Assembly: GCF_030323145.1 (NCBI RefSeq)
Contig: NZ_CP100470.1
Coordinates: 5,745,001 to 5,809,000, forward strand
Reading direction: 5' to 3'
Source of the DNA: Mesorhizobium sp. C432A
Lineage (GTDB): Bacteria > Pseudomonadota > Alphaproteobacteria > Rhizobiales > Rhizobiaceae
DNA length: 64,000 nt
Shown piece after piece: positions 18,348-26,781 of the stretch; positions within the stretch are counted from its first letter, which is position 1, and each line of letters begins with the position of its first letter. The translations under genes were made by a program, and so were the position numbers. A model generated the notes under the pieces. That model was not told the origin of the DNA, did not search any database, and saw nothing but the letters and a program-made list of their open reading frames with translations.

Positions 18348-19460
18348 CTATATGCGCGTATTCGCCGCATATGGCGACGAACGGCTTTCTAAAACAACGC
18401 GAGATTCGGAAATTTCGTTCTCGTTTTGAAAGATTTCAGCCGGTGAGGCGTCGGTTTCCAGAAGATCGGCATAGTGCCGGCGCGCCACGTCGGGATGCGA
18501 GCGCAGGCGGCTCTTCAGCACATTGGTGCCGACATTGCGAAACAGCGGGTTGTCGGGATCGCTGGCCGGCCCCCGCGCCTCGGCCGCTACATCCTCGGGC
18601 AGGTCGAGCAGCGGAATCGTGGCGTCGAGCCGGGCGCTGAAGAAGAACGGGACCGAGACGCGCTCGACGCCGGCCGGCGGTGTCACCACACGGTGGACTG
18701 TCGCCCGGAGATAGCCGTTCGACGCCAGTTCGAGCAGTTCGCCGATGTTGACCACCAGCGTGTCGGGCAGCGGATCGACGTCGACCCAGGCGCCGTCATA
18801 TTCGACCTGCAGCCCCTTGTTCTCGTCCTGCAGCAGAAGCGTCAGGAAACCGCCATCCTTGTGCGCGCCGACGCCCTGGTTGTCGCCGGTGGCGTCGCGG
18901 CCGGGGTAGCGCACGATCTTCATGCGATGGTTGGGCTCGGCCCGGTAGATCGGATCGAAGGCGTCCTCGGCCTGGTCGAGCGACAAAGCGAAGGCCCTAA
19001 GCAGCCGGATCGCCACCGCGGTCGCCTTGGCCTGCCATGCGAGCAGCGCCGGCTTCAGCTCGGGCAGCGTGGCCGGCCACTGGTTGGGCCCTTGCAGCCG
19101 CGTCCAAGCGGGCACGCCGGGGCCTTGTTCGATGGCCGCGCGTTCGACGCCGATGTCGAGCTGTTCGCGCCAGTCGGCCTTGCCTTTGGTCAGCTCGCCG
19201 CCGGCGCGCGTGTAGCCGCGGAACTGCGAGGACTTGACCATTTCAATTGCCAGTTTGTCGGCTTCCGGCAGGGCAAAGAAGCGGCGCGACGCGTCGAGCA
19301 CTTCTGCGGTATCCGCAGCCGATATGCCGTGGCCGGTCAAATAGAAGAAGCCGACATCGCGCGCGGCCGTGCGCAGGTCGAAGAGAAACGTTCGCCGTTC
19401 CGAAGCGCCCTGCTCGAGGCGGCCGAGATCAAGCACGGGTACGATCCTGGGCATGGTCAA
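18348..19460 (-). CDS. Fe(II)/2-oxoglutarate-dependent oxygenase, isopenicillin N synthase family
   Basis: Non-haem iron oxygenase of 370 aa. N-terminal DIOX_N domain (RDVGFFYLTGHGIS, about residues 34-47) and C-terminal jelly-roll with the iron triad: HKD in GVGAHKDGGFLTLLLQD (about residue 197) and the distal His in RATVHRVVTP (about 255). RVSVPFF gives the Arg/Ser pair that holds 2-oxoglutarate. The last 30 or so residues (IFQNENEISESRVVLESRSS) extend past the usual end of the family and look poorly conserved, so a lost stop codon is possible. It is downstream of metI (131 bp) on the same strand. A link to sulfur or amino acid metabolism is inferred; the substrate is unknown. Confidence 0.85.
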   Translation of the reverse strand: MTMPRIVPVLDLGRLEQGASERRTFLFDLRTAARDVGFFYLTGHGISAADTAEVLDASRRFFALPEADKLAIEMVKSSQFRGYTRAGGELTKGKADWREQLDIGVERAAIEQGPGVPAWTRLQGPNQWPATLPELKPALLAWQAKATAVAIRLLRAFALSLDQAEDAFDPIYRAEPNHRMKIVRYPGRDATGDNQGVGAHKDGGFLTLLLQDENKGLQVEYDGAWVDVDPLPDTLVVNIGELLELASNGYLRATVHRVVTPPAGVERVSVPFFFSARLDATIPLLDLPEDVAAEARGPASDPDNPLFRNVGTNVLKSRLRSHPDVARRHYADLLETDASPAEIFQNENEISESRVVLESRSSPYAANTRI

Positions 19461-19591
19461 GCTCCTTGTTTCGCTGTCACGGTGGCACGCAGGCCGGTCC
19501 GATCAAAGCAACGCGCAATCCAATCTCGGCCCCGATAGAGAAAGCCGACGCTGCGTTTGGCAGCCTGCCGGCAAATAACGTTCGTGGCCGC

Positions 19592-20254
19592 TCATCCGCG
19601 CCGGTCCAGCCTGGCGACCAGCCGGTCGCCGACCCACTGGATGCCGCAAACGAGAATGATCAGCACAATGACCACGGCGACCATGACGCTGGTCTCAAAA
19701 CGCTGGTAGCCATAGCGGATGGCGAGATCGCCGAGCCCGCCGGCACCGATGGCGCCGGCCATGGCCGAAGCGCCGATCAGCGTTACCAGCGTCACCGTGA
19801 AACCGGCGACGATGCCGGGCAAAGCTTCGGGCACCAGCACCTCGCGGATGATCGTCCAGCGGTTGCCGCCCATGGCGCGCGCCGCCTCGATCAGGCCGCG
19901 ATCGACCTCGCGCAGCGACACTTCGGCGATGCGGGCATAGTAGGGCGTCGCCGCAATCGACAACGGCACGATCGCCGCCCAGGTGCCGATCGAGGTGCCG
20001 ACGATCAGCCGCGTCACCGGGATCAGCGCCACCAGAAGGATGATGAAAGGCACCGAGCGGAAGCCGTTGATGACGGCGCCGAGCGCGCGGTTCACCCACA
20101 GGCTTTCGGCAATGCCGCCGCGCTCGGTGGCAATCAATGCCAGGCCGAGCGGCAGCCCGAAGACGAGCGAGATGAGGCCCGATGCCGCCGTCATCAGGAC
20201 CGTCTCCCAGATCGAGCGCAGCAGAAGTTCAAACAGAACCGGCGACATGGCCAA
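19592..20254 (-). CDS. metI: Methionine ABC transporter permease MetI
   Basis: Inner-membrane subunit of the D/L-methionine importer, 220 aa with about five transmembrane helices. The EAA coupling loop is visible (IEAARAMGGNRWTIIREVLVPE). Segments GFRSVPFIILLVALIPVTR and GASAMAGAIGAGGLGDLAIRYGY are typical of MetI. It overlaps the metN 3' end by about 26 bases (20 if started at the second ATG), consistent with translational coupling in a metQ-metN-metI order. Confidence 0.93.
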   Translation of the reverse strand: MAMSPVLFELLLRSIWETVLMTAASGLISLVFGLPLGLALIATERGGIAESLWVNRALGAVINGFRSVPFIILLVALIPVTRLIVGTSIGTWAAIVPLSIAATPYYARIAEVSLREVDRGLIEAARAMGGNRWTIIREVLVPEALPGIVAGFTVTLVTLIGASAMAGAIGAGGLGDLAIRYGYQRFETSVMVAVVIVLIILVCGIQWVGDRLVARLDRRG

Positions 20255-21317
20255 GCACCTCCACCCGTGCGTCGCGGGCCTTCAGGAATGCGATTACTTT
20301 CGACAGATGTTTCGGATCGTTGCCCGCGACCGCAAGGAACAGCGTGCCGACCGGCTGCTGCTGGACATGGTCGATGCCACCATGGACGAGGCGGAACGGC
20401 CCCGGCACCGCCACCGCAAGATCGGACAGCAGCGGACCGCGCGCGGCCTCACCTGCGACGTCGACCCTGAGGATGAGCTCGGCGCCGCCTCCGGGAGCAA
20501 GCCGGCCGGCAATCTCGGCCGGCAGTTGCGGGCGGATGCCGCCGAGCAGGCTCCTGGTGATTTCGGAACGCGGCTCGGCAAAGACCGACCACACCGGGCC
20601 TTGCTCGACGATGCGCCCGGCATCGATCACCGCGACGCGGTCGGCGATCGAGCGGATCACCTCCATCTCGTGGGTGATGAGCAGGATGGTCAGGCCGAGC
20701 TGCCGGTTGATGTCTTTCAGCAAGGCCAGGATGGAGCGCGTCGTCTCCGGATCGAGCGCTGAGGTCGCCTCGTCGGACAGCAGCAGCGCTGGCCGCGCGG
20801 CCAGCGCCCTGGCGATGCCGACGCGCTGCTTCTGGCCGCCCGACAGCGAGGACGGATAGGCCTTCGCCTTCTCCGACAGGCCGACGAGGTGGAGCAATTC
20901 GGCGGCGCGCGCCAGCCGTTCGGCCTTTGGGCGGCCCTCGATCTTCAGCGGCAGCGCGACATTGTCCTCCACGGTCTTGGCCGACAGCAGATTGAAGTGC
21001 TGGAAGATCATGCCGATGCGACGCCGCAGCGGCTGCAATTCACGCTCGCCGAGCCGGCCGATCTCGCGGCCCTCGATGAAGACGTCGCCGGAGTCCGGCC
21101 GCTCCAGCCCGTTGAGGCAGCGGATCAGCGTCGACTTGCCGGCTCCGCTGCGGCCGATGATGCCGAGGATCTCGCCCTTCTTCACCGTCAGCGAGACGCC
21201 GTCGAGCGCAGGCGTCGCGCCAAAGCGGCGCTTGAGGTCGACGAGGCGTACGACATCTTCTTGCCCGGCCGATATATTGACCGGACCGGATGCCTCGGCC
21301 GTGACGTGCTGGTTCAT
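20229..21317 (-). CDS. metN: Methionine ABC transporter ATP-binding protein MetN
   Basis: ATPase of the methionine importer, 362 aa from ATG 21317 (longer in-frame readings overlap metQ). Walker A GRSGAGKST, Q-loop in MIFQHFNLL, signature SLSGGQKQRVGIARAL, Walker B LLLSDEATSALD, and H-loop ITHEM. The C-terminal 90 residues form the ACT-like NIL domain, which in E. coli MetN binds methionine and inhibits transport. Feedback control by intracellular methionine is therefore expected. Confidence 0.93.
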   Translation of the reverse strand: MNQHVTAEASGPVNISAGQEDVVRLVDLKRRFGATPALDGVSLTVKKGEILGIIGRSGAGKSTLIRCLNGLERPDSGDVFIEGREIGRLGERELQPLRRRIGMIFQHFNLLSAKTVEDNVALPLKIEGRPKAERLARAAELLHLVGLSEKAKAYPSSLSGGQKQRVGIARALAARPALLLSDEATSALDPETTRSILALLKDINRQLGLTILLITHEMEVIRSIADRVAVIDAGRIVEQGPVWSVFAEPRSEITRSLLGGIRPQLPAEIAGRLAPGGGAELILRVDVAGEAARGPLLSDLAVAVPGPFRLVHGGIDHVQQQPVGTLFLAVAGNDPKHLSKVIAFLKARDARVEVLGHVAGSV

Positions 21318-21400
21318 CTCACTGTCCGTTTCAACGCTCGACAAATGCGACAGCGGCCCGCTCAACAGCGGGCCGCCTGCTCCTGACAACCAGGCGCCAA

Positions 21401-22255
21401 TCAATAGGCGCTGATCCCGGTGCCCTTGTAGACCTTGTCGAACTCGGCCTTGACCGCCTCGTTCTGGTAGGACGCGACCAGCGTCTTCACCCACGCCTCG
21501 TTCTCGTTGCCGGATTTCACGGCGATGAAGTTGCGGTAGGGGTTGTCGGCCACTGGCTCCTGGGCGATGCGGTTGTCCGGGCCGAGACCGCTCTTCAGCG
21601 CCCAGTCGGTGTTGACGACAGCCGCGTCGAGATCCTCGACCGAGCGGCCGACAATGCCGGCGTCCAGTTCCTTGATGACGACCTTCTTAGGGTTCTCGGC
21701 AATGTCGGCGGTGGTCGCCAGGATGCCGGTGCCGTCCTTCAGCTTGATCACGCCTTCGTTCTGCAGAACGCGCAACGCGCGGCCCTCATTCGAGGGGTCG
21801 TTGGGCAAGCCGATGACGGCGCCTTCGGGCAGGTCGGCAACCTTGGTGTATTTCTTGGAGTAGAGGCCGATCGGCCAGACGCCGGTGTAGCCGACGCGCA
21901 CGATGTGGTACCCTTGGGTCTTGATCTGGTTGTCGAGATAGGGCTGGTGCTGGAAGGCGTTGGCGTCGATCTCGCCGCGCTCGAGCGCCTCGTTGGGCTG
22001 GGTGTAGTCGTTGAACACCACGGTCTCGACGGTCAGGCCTTTTTCGGCGGCCTGGGCGACGACGACGCGCCAGACATCCTCATCCTCGCCGCTGATGATG
22101 CCGACCTTGATAGACTTCTTGTCCTCGGCGAAGGACGGCGTCGGCTGAGCCAGACCGGCAAGCGTGACGGCCGAGGCAAAAAGTGCCGCAAGGGCAGCTC
22201 GCCGGCTGATGGCTGAAAAAAGAAGAGAGCTGGAAGCGTTTCCGCGTTCGGACAT
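21401..22255 (-). CDS. metQ: Methionine-binding protein MetQ (NlpA family)
   Basis: Substrate-binding component, 284 aa. The N-terminus reads SRRAALAALFASAVTLAGLAQPTPSFA, a Sec signal with a twin Arg pair and cleavage near SFA. No lipobox Cys is seen, so it is periplasmic rather than a lipoprotein. Family segments include IKVGIISGEDEDVWRVV, FNDYTQPNEALERGEIDANAFQHQPYLD and IGLPNDPSNEGRALRVL. First gene of the metQNI set; GAGGG precedes the ATG. I looked for a SAM-type riboswitch in the 172 bp upstream and did not recognise one. Confidence 0.93.
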   Translation of the reverse strand: MSERGNASSSLLFSAISRRAALAALFASAVTLAGLAQPTPSFAEDKKSIKVGIISGEDEDVWRVVVAQAAEKGLTVETVVFNDYTQPNEALERGEIDANAFQHQPYLDNQIKTQGYHIVRVGYTGVWPIGLYSKKYTKVADLPEGAVIGLPNDPSNEGRALRVLQNEGVIKLKDGTGILATTADIAENPKKVVIKELDAGIVGRSVEDLDAAVVNTDWALKSGLGPDNRIAQEPVADNPYRNFIAVKSGNENEAWVKTLVASYQNEAVKAEFDKVYKGTGISAY

Positions 22256-22427
22256 TGTCGATCCCTCGTAATCCTGAAGTCATTGCGGCGAGGTGGAATA
22301 CCAAGCCTTGACGACATCATCGGCAATGCTGCTTGCCGGATCAAAGAACCGCATTTCTTCTCAAACACGAAGCCGGGAATATTCTCTCAAAGATTTCGCA
22401 ATTGCGAGAACGGTCACGCCGGACCGG

Positions 22428-23111
22428 TCAGAATGTCTCGACAAAGGGCCGCAGCTCGACCTCGAAGCTCCAGGCGCTGCGATGCTGGCGATGGGTCGCG
22501 AGATAGGTCTGCGCGATCGCATCGGGCGACAGCTGGCTGTCCGGTCGCTCGGGCTTCGTCCCGACCGGCTCGATCTGGCCGTCGATAATGAAATGGGCGA
22601 CATGGATGTTCTTCGGGAAGAGTTCGCGCGCCATCGACTGAGCCAGACCGCGCAGGCCGAATTTCGGCATGGCAAAGCCGGCGGAGTTGGGAAAGCCCTT
22701 GATGCTGGCGGAGGCGCCGGTGAAAAGAATCGAACCGGAGCCGCGCGCAAGCAGCCGCCGCGCCGCTTGCTGGCCGACCAGGAAGCCGCCATAGGCGCCG
22801 ACAAGCAAGGCTTGTTTGACCGCATCGGGATCGACCTCGGCGATCGGGCCGCGCGTGCGGCCGCTGGCATTGAAGACGGCAAGGGCCAGCGGGCCTTGCT
22901 TGTCGGCGGCGTCAAACAGGCCGGCGACGGAGGCCGGATCGGCGACGTCGGTTTCGACGGCCAGCGCGCCGGTTTCCCCGACCAGCGCCGCGAGTTTGGC
23001 CGTGTTGCGGGCGGCCAGCACCACAAGATAGCCTTCCGTGGTGAGAAGGCGTGCCAAAGAGGCGCTCAGGCCCGCACCCGCGCCGGCGATCACTGCGACT
23101 TCGGATGCCAT
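22428..23111 (-). CDS. Atypical short-chain dehydrogenase/reductase
   Basis: SDR-fold protein of 227 aa from ATG 23111 (GGAGAAACGAC upstream). The NAD(P)-binding glycine motif is AGAGAGLSASLARLL, the NAG position reads NASG, and the active-site serine lies in TGASASIKG. The usual Tyr-x-x-x-Lys is instead Phe-Ala-Met-Pro-Lys, so the catalytic Tyr is missing while Lys is kept. Such 'FAMPK' members occur in bacterial SDR families of unknown substrate; activity may be altered. It is 172 bp upstream of metQ on the same strand and divergent from anmK. Confidence 0.85.
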   Translation of the reverse strand: MASEVAVIAGAGAGLSASLARLLTTEGYLVVLAARNTAKLAALVGETGALAVETDVADPASVAGLFDAADKQGPLALAVFNASGRTRGPIAEVDPDAVKQALLVGAYGGFLVGQQAARRLLARGSGSILFTGASASIKGFPNSAGFAMPKFGLRGLAQSMARELFPKNIHVAHFIIDGQIEPVGTKPERPDSQLSPDAIAQTYLATHRQHRSAWSFEVELRPFVETF

Positions 23112-23324
23112 GTCGTTTCTCCTTGGCGATGACGTGTTCGTCTCATAGCTGGCGTCTTGAGCGGCGAGACGCAAGAACGGCGTTGCTCGATTTTCGCTGT
23201 TCGGTGAAAAACTCTGCCGGCAGGTTCGGAGCAATCGACCGCGGCCAGGGTCTTGCCTGGCGAGACAATCCGTCCGACAGGTGATTGCGTTGGAATCGCA
23301 AACGGTGTCGCAAGGGAGTCGACC

Positions 23325-24440
23325 GTGGAACCAATCTGGGCCGTCGGCCTGATGACCGGCACCGTGCTTGACGGCAATATCGACGTGGCGCTGATCAAGA
23401 CCGATGGCGAGCGGATCGCCGATTTCGGCACCTATACGCTGGCCCCCTACCCCGCAGCGATCCGTGCCTTGCTGGAGGAGACGCTGCGTCAGGCCCGGGT
23501 GTGGAATTTCGACGGGCCCGAGCCGGCGATCTTTGCCGAAGCCGAGGAGGCGCTGACGCGGGCGCAGTCGGCGGCGGTGAAGGACCTTGTCGAAAGCTAC
23601 GGCCTAACCATAGGCGATATCGGCGTGGTCGGTTTTCACGGCCAAACCGTGCTGCATCGTGCCCCGCAACCCGGGCGGCGCGGCGATACGCGCCAGTTGG
23701 GCGATGGCGCGCTGATGCATTCCATTTTGGGCGCCAAGGTCGCCTATGATTTCCGCTCGGACGATGTGCGCGCTGGCGGCCAGGGCGCACCACTGGCGGC
23801 TGCCTACCACGCGGCGCTTTTGAGGGAAGCCGACGCCAGCGGGGACACCGCTGTGCTCAATCTCGGCGGTGTCGGCAACGTCACTTGGTGGGACGGCAAG
23901 GACAACATCGTCGCCTTCGACACTGGCCCGGCCAACGCGCCGCTCAACGATTTCATCAAGGCAAACGGCCTCGGCGAGATGGACCGCGACGGCGCACTGG
24001 GCGCGGCCGGCACCGTCGATGAAGTGCGGCTGGCCAAATTGCTCCAGCATCCGTATCTGACCAAGCCCTATCCGAAATCGCTCGACCGTTTCGACTTCGG
24101 CGCCGCCATGGCCGACGGCCTCAGCGCAGAGGATGGGGCGGCGACGCTGACGGCCTTCACCGTCTCGGCCGTCGGCAAGGCGCTCGATTTGTTGCCGCGC
24201 CGGCCGAAGCGCCTAGCGGTCAGTGGCGGCGGCCGCCGCAACCCGACGATGATGGCGATGCTGGCGAGGCGCGCCAACGTCGAGGTGGTGCAGGCCGAGA
24301 CACTGGGCTGGAAAGGCGATGCGGTGGAGGCCGAATGCTTTGCCTTCCTTGCCGTGCGCGTGCTGCGCGGCCTGCCGATCAGCTTTCCCAGCACCACCGG
24401 CGTGCCGCGGCCGATGCAAGGCGGGCGGCTGGCAGGTTAG
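23325..24440 (+). CDS. anmK: Anhydro-N-acetylmuramic acid kinase
   Basis: Cell-wall recycling enzyme that opens and phosphorylates 1,6-anhydro-MurNAc to MurNAc-6-P; 371 aa. The GTG at 23325 is chosen because AAGGGAG precedes it and the family N-terminus ([20 protein letters not shown]) begins there. The usual MSGTSLDG motif is MTGTVLDG here. Other family parts are [54 protein letters not shown] and the C-terminal SGGGRRNP. No murQ is adjacent. Its stop codon overlaps that of the convergent GNAT gene by four bases. Confidence 0.92.
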   Translation: MEPIWAVGLMTGTVLDGNIDVALIKTDGERIADFGTYTLAPYPAAIRALLEETLRQARVWNFDGPEPAIFAEAEEALTRAQSAAVKDLVESYGLTIGDIGVVGFHGQTVLHRAPQPGRRGDTRQLGDGALMHSILGAKVAYDFRSDDVRAGGQGAPLAAAYHAALLREADASGDTAVLNLGGVGNVTWWDGKDNIVAFDTGPANAPLNDFIKANGLGEMDRDGALGAAGTVDEVRLAKLLQHPYLTKPYPKSLDRFDFGAAMADGLSAEDGAATLTAFTVSAVGKALDLLPRRPKRLAVSGGGRRNPTMMAMLARRANVEVVQAETLGWKGDAVEAECFAFLAVRVLRGLPISFPSTTGVPRPMQGGRLAG

Positions 24441-24856
24441 AGCTTCTTCTGCAGGAAGATGCGGCTGCGGCCGATGGGAAAGTCAGGCAGCTCGCCGAAA
24501 CGCCGGTAGCCTTGCCGCTCATAGACTTTGGCCGCTGTCGGATTGAACGTGTCGATCCAGGCGGTCTGGCAGCCCCGGGCGACTGCTTCGCGCTCGGCAG
24601 CGTCCAGCATGTCGCCGGCCATATGCTGGCCGCGCAGGCGTTCGTCGACCCACAGCCATTGCACATAGAGCCAGCCCCAGGCGGTGTATCCCGAAATGCC
24701 GGCGACGACAGCGCCGTGCTCGTCACGAACGAAGACCGCGATCGGCTTGCGGCCGGAGGGGCCGACATCGCCGTCATTGAACGCCGTCAGCCGCTCGGCC
24801 AGGAAGGCGAGGTCGTCTGACGAGGGGTCGGCAGTGGTTTCAAGCGTCGTCTTCAT
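24437..24856 (-). CDS. GNAT-family N-acetyltransferase
   Basis: Small acetyl-CoA-dependent acetyltransferase, 139 aa from ATG 24856 (an upstream in-frame ATG at 24883 adds nine residues). The acetyl-CoA-binding motif A is visible as [21 protein letters not shown], followed by [33 protein letters not shown], which is motif B and is typical of the family. The substrate cannot be told. Convergent with anmK, with overlapping stops. Confidence 0.85.
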   Translation of the reverse strand: MKTTLETTADPSSDDLAFLAERLTAFNDGDVGPSGRKPIAVFVRDEHGAVVAGISGYTAWGWLYVQWLWVDERLRGQHMAGDMLDAAEREAVARGCQTAWIDTFNPTAAKVYERQGYRRFGELPDFPIGRSRIFLQKKL

Positions 24857-24916
24857 CCGGGCGGGGCTCGCATGGCAAGCCAAGCTCTAGCGAAGGACGG
24901 GATGAGGACGCAAGCT

Positions 24917-26095
24917 TTACGGCTTGATGGGCGGCGGCGACCGCCATGACCCCGCTGCTGCCGCAACCAGCATCAGCACGGCGGCAACGATCGCGCAGAT
25001 GGCAAAGCCGAATGTCGAATAAAGCGGCCCGAAGCTGGTGGTGCCGATGAAGACGGCGAGGTAGGTGACCGAACTGTTCAGGCCCATGATGGTGCCACGG
25101 CGCGACGGATCGAGCGCGGTAAGGCGCATCACCAGCACGTTCAGGCCGAAATGATTGGCAAGGCCCCATATGGCGATCATAGCCAGGATCAGCACGAAAT
25201 TGCTGCTTGCGAGCGCGATGGCGACATAGACGACGGCGACCAGCAGATAGGCGAAGGGCATGACGCGCCGCGCGCCGATGCGGTCGATGACGCCGTCGAG
25301 GAAGGCCGCGGCGCCGAAGCCGGCGCCATAGGCGAGCGCGGCCAGCGCATTGGCGCTGACGGGCTCGCCCAGATCCTGGTGCAGATGATCGCCGAGATAG
25401 CCGTAGACGCCGTAAAAAGCGGTCATGAAGGCGGTGCAGGCGATGAGCAGCGGCACGATCCCCGGAATGGCCAGCGCAACGAACGGCGACGGTGCCGGGC
25501 CGCTCTTCCTGACGTCGCTGAGCGAGGTCATCGACAAGGCAGCAAGCGCAATGGCGGAAAGCACCGCGACGGCGGCGAAGACGGCGCGCCAGTGCACGAG
25601 ATCGGCAAGCACGGCCGACAGCGACACGCCGGCCACCATGGAGACCGTCCAGCCGGTCAGCACGACGCCGATCGTGCCGCTTTCGCGGCCGGGCGGCGCA
25701 ATTGCCGCTGCACTGGCATAGATGGCCGGCATGGCGACGCCGGCGGCGATGCCGGCGACGGCCTGGGCCGCGACCAGCATGATCACCGTCGGCGCCAGCG
25801 CGCTGGCGAGAAGCCCGACGGCCAGAAGAAGCAGCGCGCCCTGCAGCATGCGGCGGGCGCCGACGCCGTCGATATAGCGGGCGAGGAACAACGCGCTGGC
25901 CGAAGTGCCGAGGCCGAAGGCGGCCGACGCGGCCATCACCGCCGGCACGCTGGTGCCGAAGGATGCGGCGACTGCCGGAGCAATTGGACCCAGGACCAGC
26001 GAGTTCGAGCCGATGACGGCGATGCAGCCGGTCAGGAGATAGGCCAGCGCCGGGATCGGCTGATGGAGCGTTGCAGCTTGATGCGCGTTCGTCAT
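24917..26095 (-). CDS. Major facilitator superfamily transporter
   Basis: Membrane transporter of 392 aa with about 12 hydrophobic helices, of the DHA1/AraJ-like type. The loop between TM2 and TM3 reads FLARYIDGVGARRMLQGALL, a version of the MFS A-motif (usually G-x-x-x-D-R-x-G-R-R). An equivalent sits in the second half (FLDGVIDRIGARRVMPFAYLL). Transcribed divergently from an Lrp-type regulator with only 48 bp between the two chosen start codons, so that regulator probably controls it. Likely cargo is an amino acid or drug, unproven. Confidence 0.85.
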   Translation of the reverse strand: MTNAHQAATLHQPIPALAYLLTGCIAVIGSNSLVLGPIAPAVAASFGTSVPAVMAASAAFGLGTSASALFLARYIDGVGARRMLQGALLLLAVGLLASALAPTVIMLVAAQAVAGIAAGVAMPAIYASAAAIAPPGRESGTIGVVLTGWTVSMVAGVSLSAVLADLVHWRAVFAAVAVLSAIALAALSMTSLSDVRKSGPAPSPFVALAIPGIVPLLIACTAFMTAFYGVYGYLGDHLHQDLGEPVSANALAALAYGAGFGAAAFLDGVIDRIGARRVMPFAYLLVAVVYVAIALASSNFVLILAMIAIWGLANHFGLNVLVMRLTALDPSRRGTIMGLNSSVTYLAVFIGTTSFGPLYSTFGFAICAIVAAVLMLVAAAAGSWRSPPPIKP

Positions 26096-26143
26096 CGGGT
26101 CATAATGGCCGAACTGAATTCCGCGACAACAAGGAATTTCGAT

Positions 26144-26683
26144 ATGGACGAAGAAACAGATGGGGTTCTGCAGAACAAGGTAGCTCCCCGAGAGCTCGAC
26201 GCAATCGACCGAAAAATATTAGGCGTGCTGGTCGAGGATGCGACGATCAGCTACGCCGAACTTGGCGAACGCGTCTGCCTGTCGCCGCCGGCGGCGCATG
26301 AGCGGGTCAAGCGCCTGCGGCGCAGCGGCGCCATCCGCGGCACGGCTGTGATCATCGACCCGAAGGCGGTGAAAAAGCCGCTGCTCACCTTCGTGCATAT
26401 CGATACCAAGGGCTGGGGCAAGACGCCGGAGCTGATGGCCGTTTCGCAATATCCTGAGGTCGAGGAAATCCATTCGGTGGCCGGCGACACCTGCCTGCTG
26501 CTCAAGGTCCGCACCGAGGACACCAGGGCGCTCGAAGGCCTGCTGGCGCGTCTCTACGAAACGCCCGGCGTCACCTCGACGCGAAGCTATGTCGTGCTGT
26601 CGACCTATCTCGAGCGCCCGGTGCAGCCCGAGATCACGGCGCAATGGCCGACGCCCCGGCATATGGCCACGCCGTTGTACTGA
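26144..26683 (+). CDS. Lrp/AsnC-family transcriptional regulator
   Basis: Regulator of 179 aa. The N-terminal helix-turn-helix is APRELDAIDRKILGVLVEDATISYAELGERV followed by CLSPPAAHERVKRLRRSG, and the C-terminal part is the RAM (amino-acid-binding) domain (VSQYPEVEEIHSVAGDTCLLLKVRTED). ATG 26144 is favoured by AAGGAA about eight bases upstream; ATG 26105 is an alternative adding 13 residues. It probably senses an amino acid and controls the divergent MFS transporter, as seen for many Lrp/exporter pairs. Confidence 0.88.
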   Translation: MDEETDGVLQNKVAPRELDAIDRKILGVLVEDATISYAELGERVCLSPPAAHERVKRLRRSGAIRGTAVIIDPKAVKKPLLTFVHIDTKGWGKTPELMAVSQYPEVEEIHSVAGDTCLLLKVRTEDTRALEGLLARLYETPGVTSTRSYVVLSTYLERPVQPEITAQWPTPRHMATPLY

Positions 26684-26781
26684 TCTGCGCTATCTTCGTC
26701 TTGCCGGGGCCACAACAATCCTTCACAAACGGCACCCTATATTGATGCCAGGCATTGATTTGGGGTGACGAGAGGCGCGGC

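Noticed and set aside
22256..22427. Possible SAM riboswitch upstream of metQ
   Set aside because: No SAM-I or SAM-II core pattern could be recognised on the minus strand. A covariance-model search would be needed to exclude it fully.
25151..26143. Long in-frame extension upstream of the Lrp regulator
   Set aside because: It is antisense to the MFS gene. The regulator's helix-turn-helix begins after 26144 and a ribosome site precedes that ATG.
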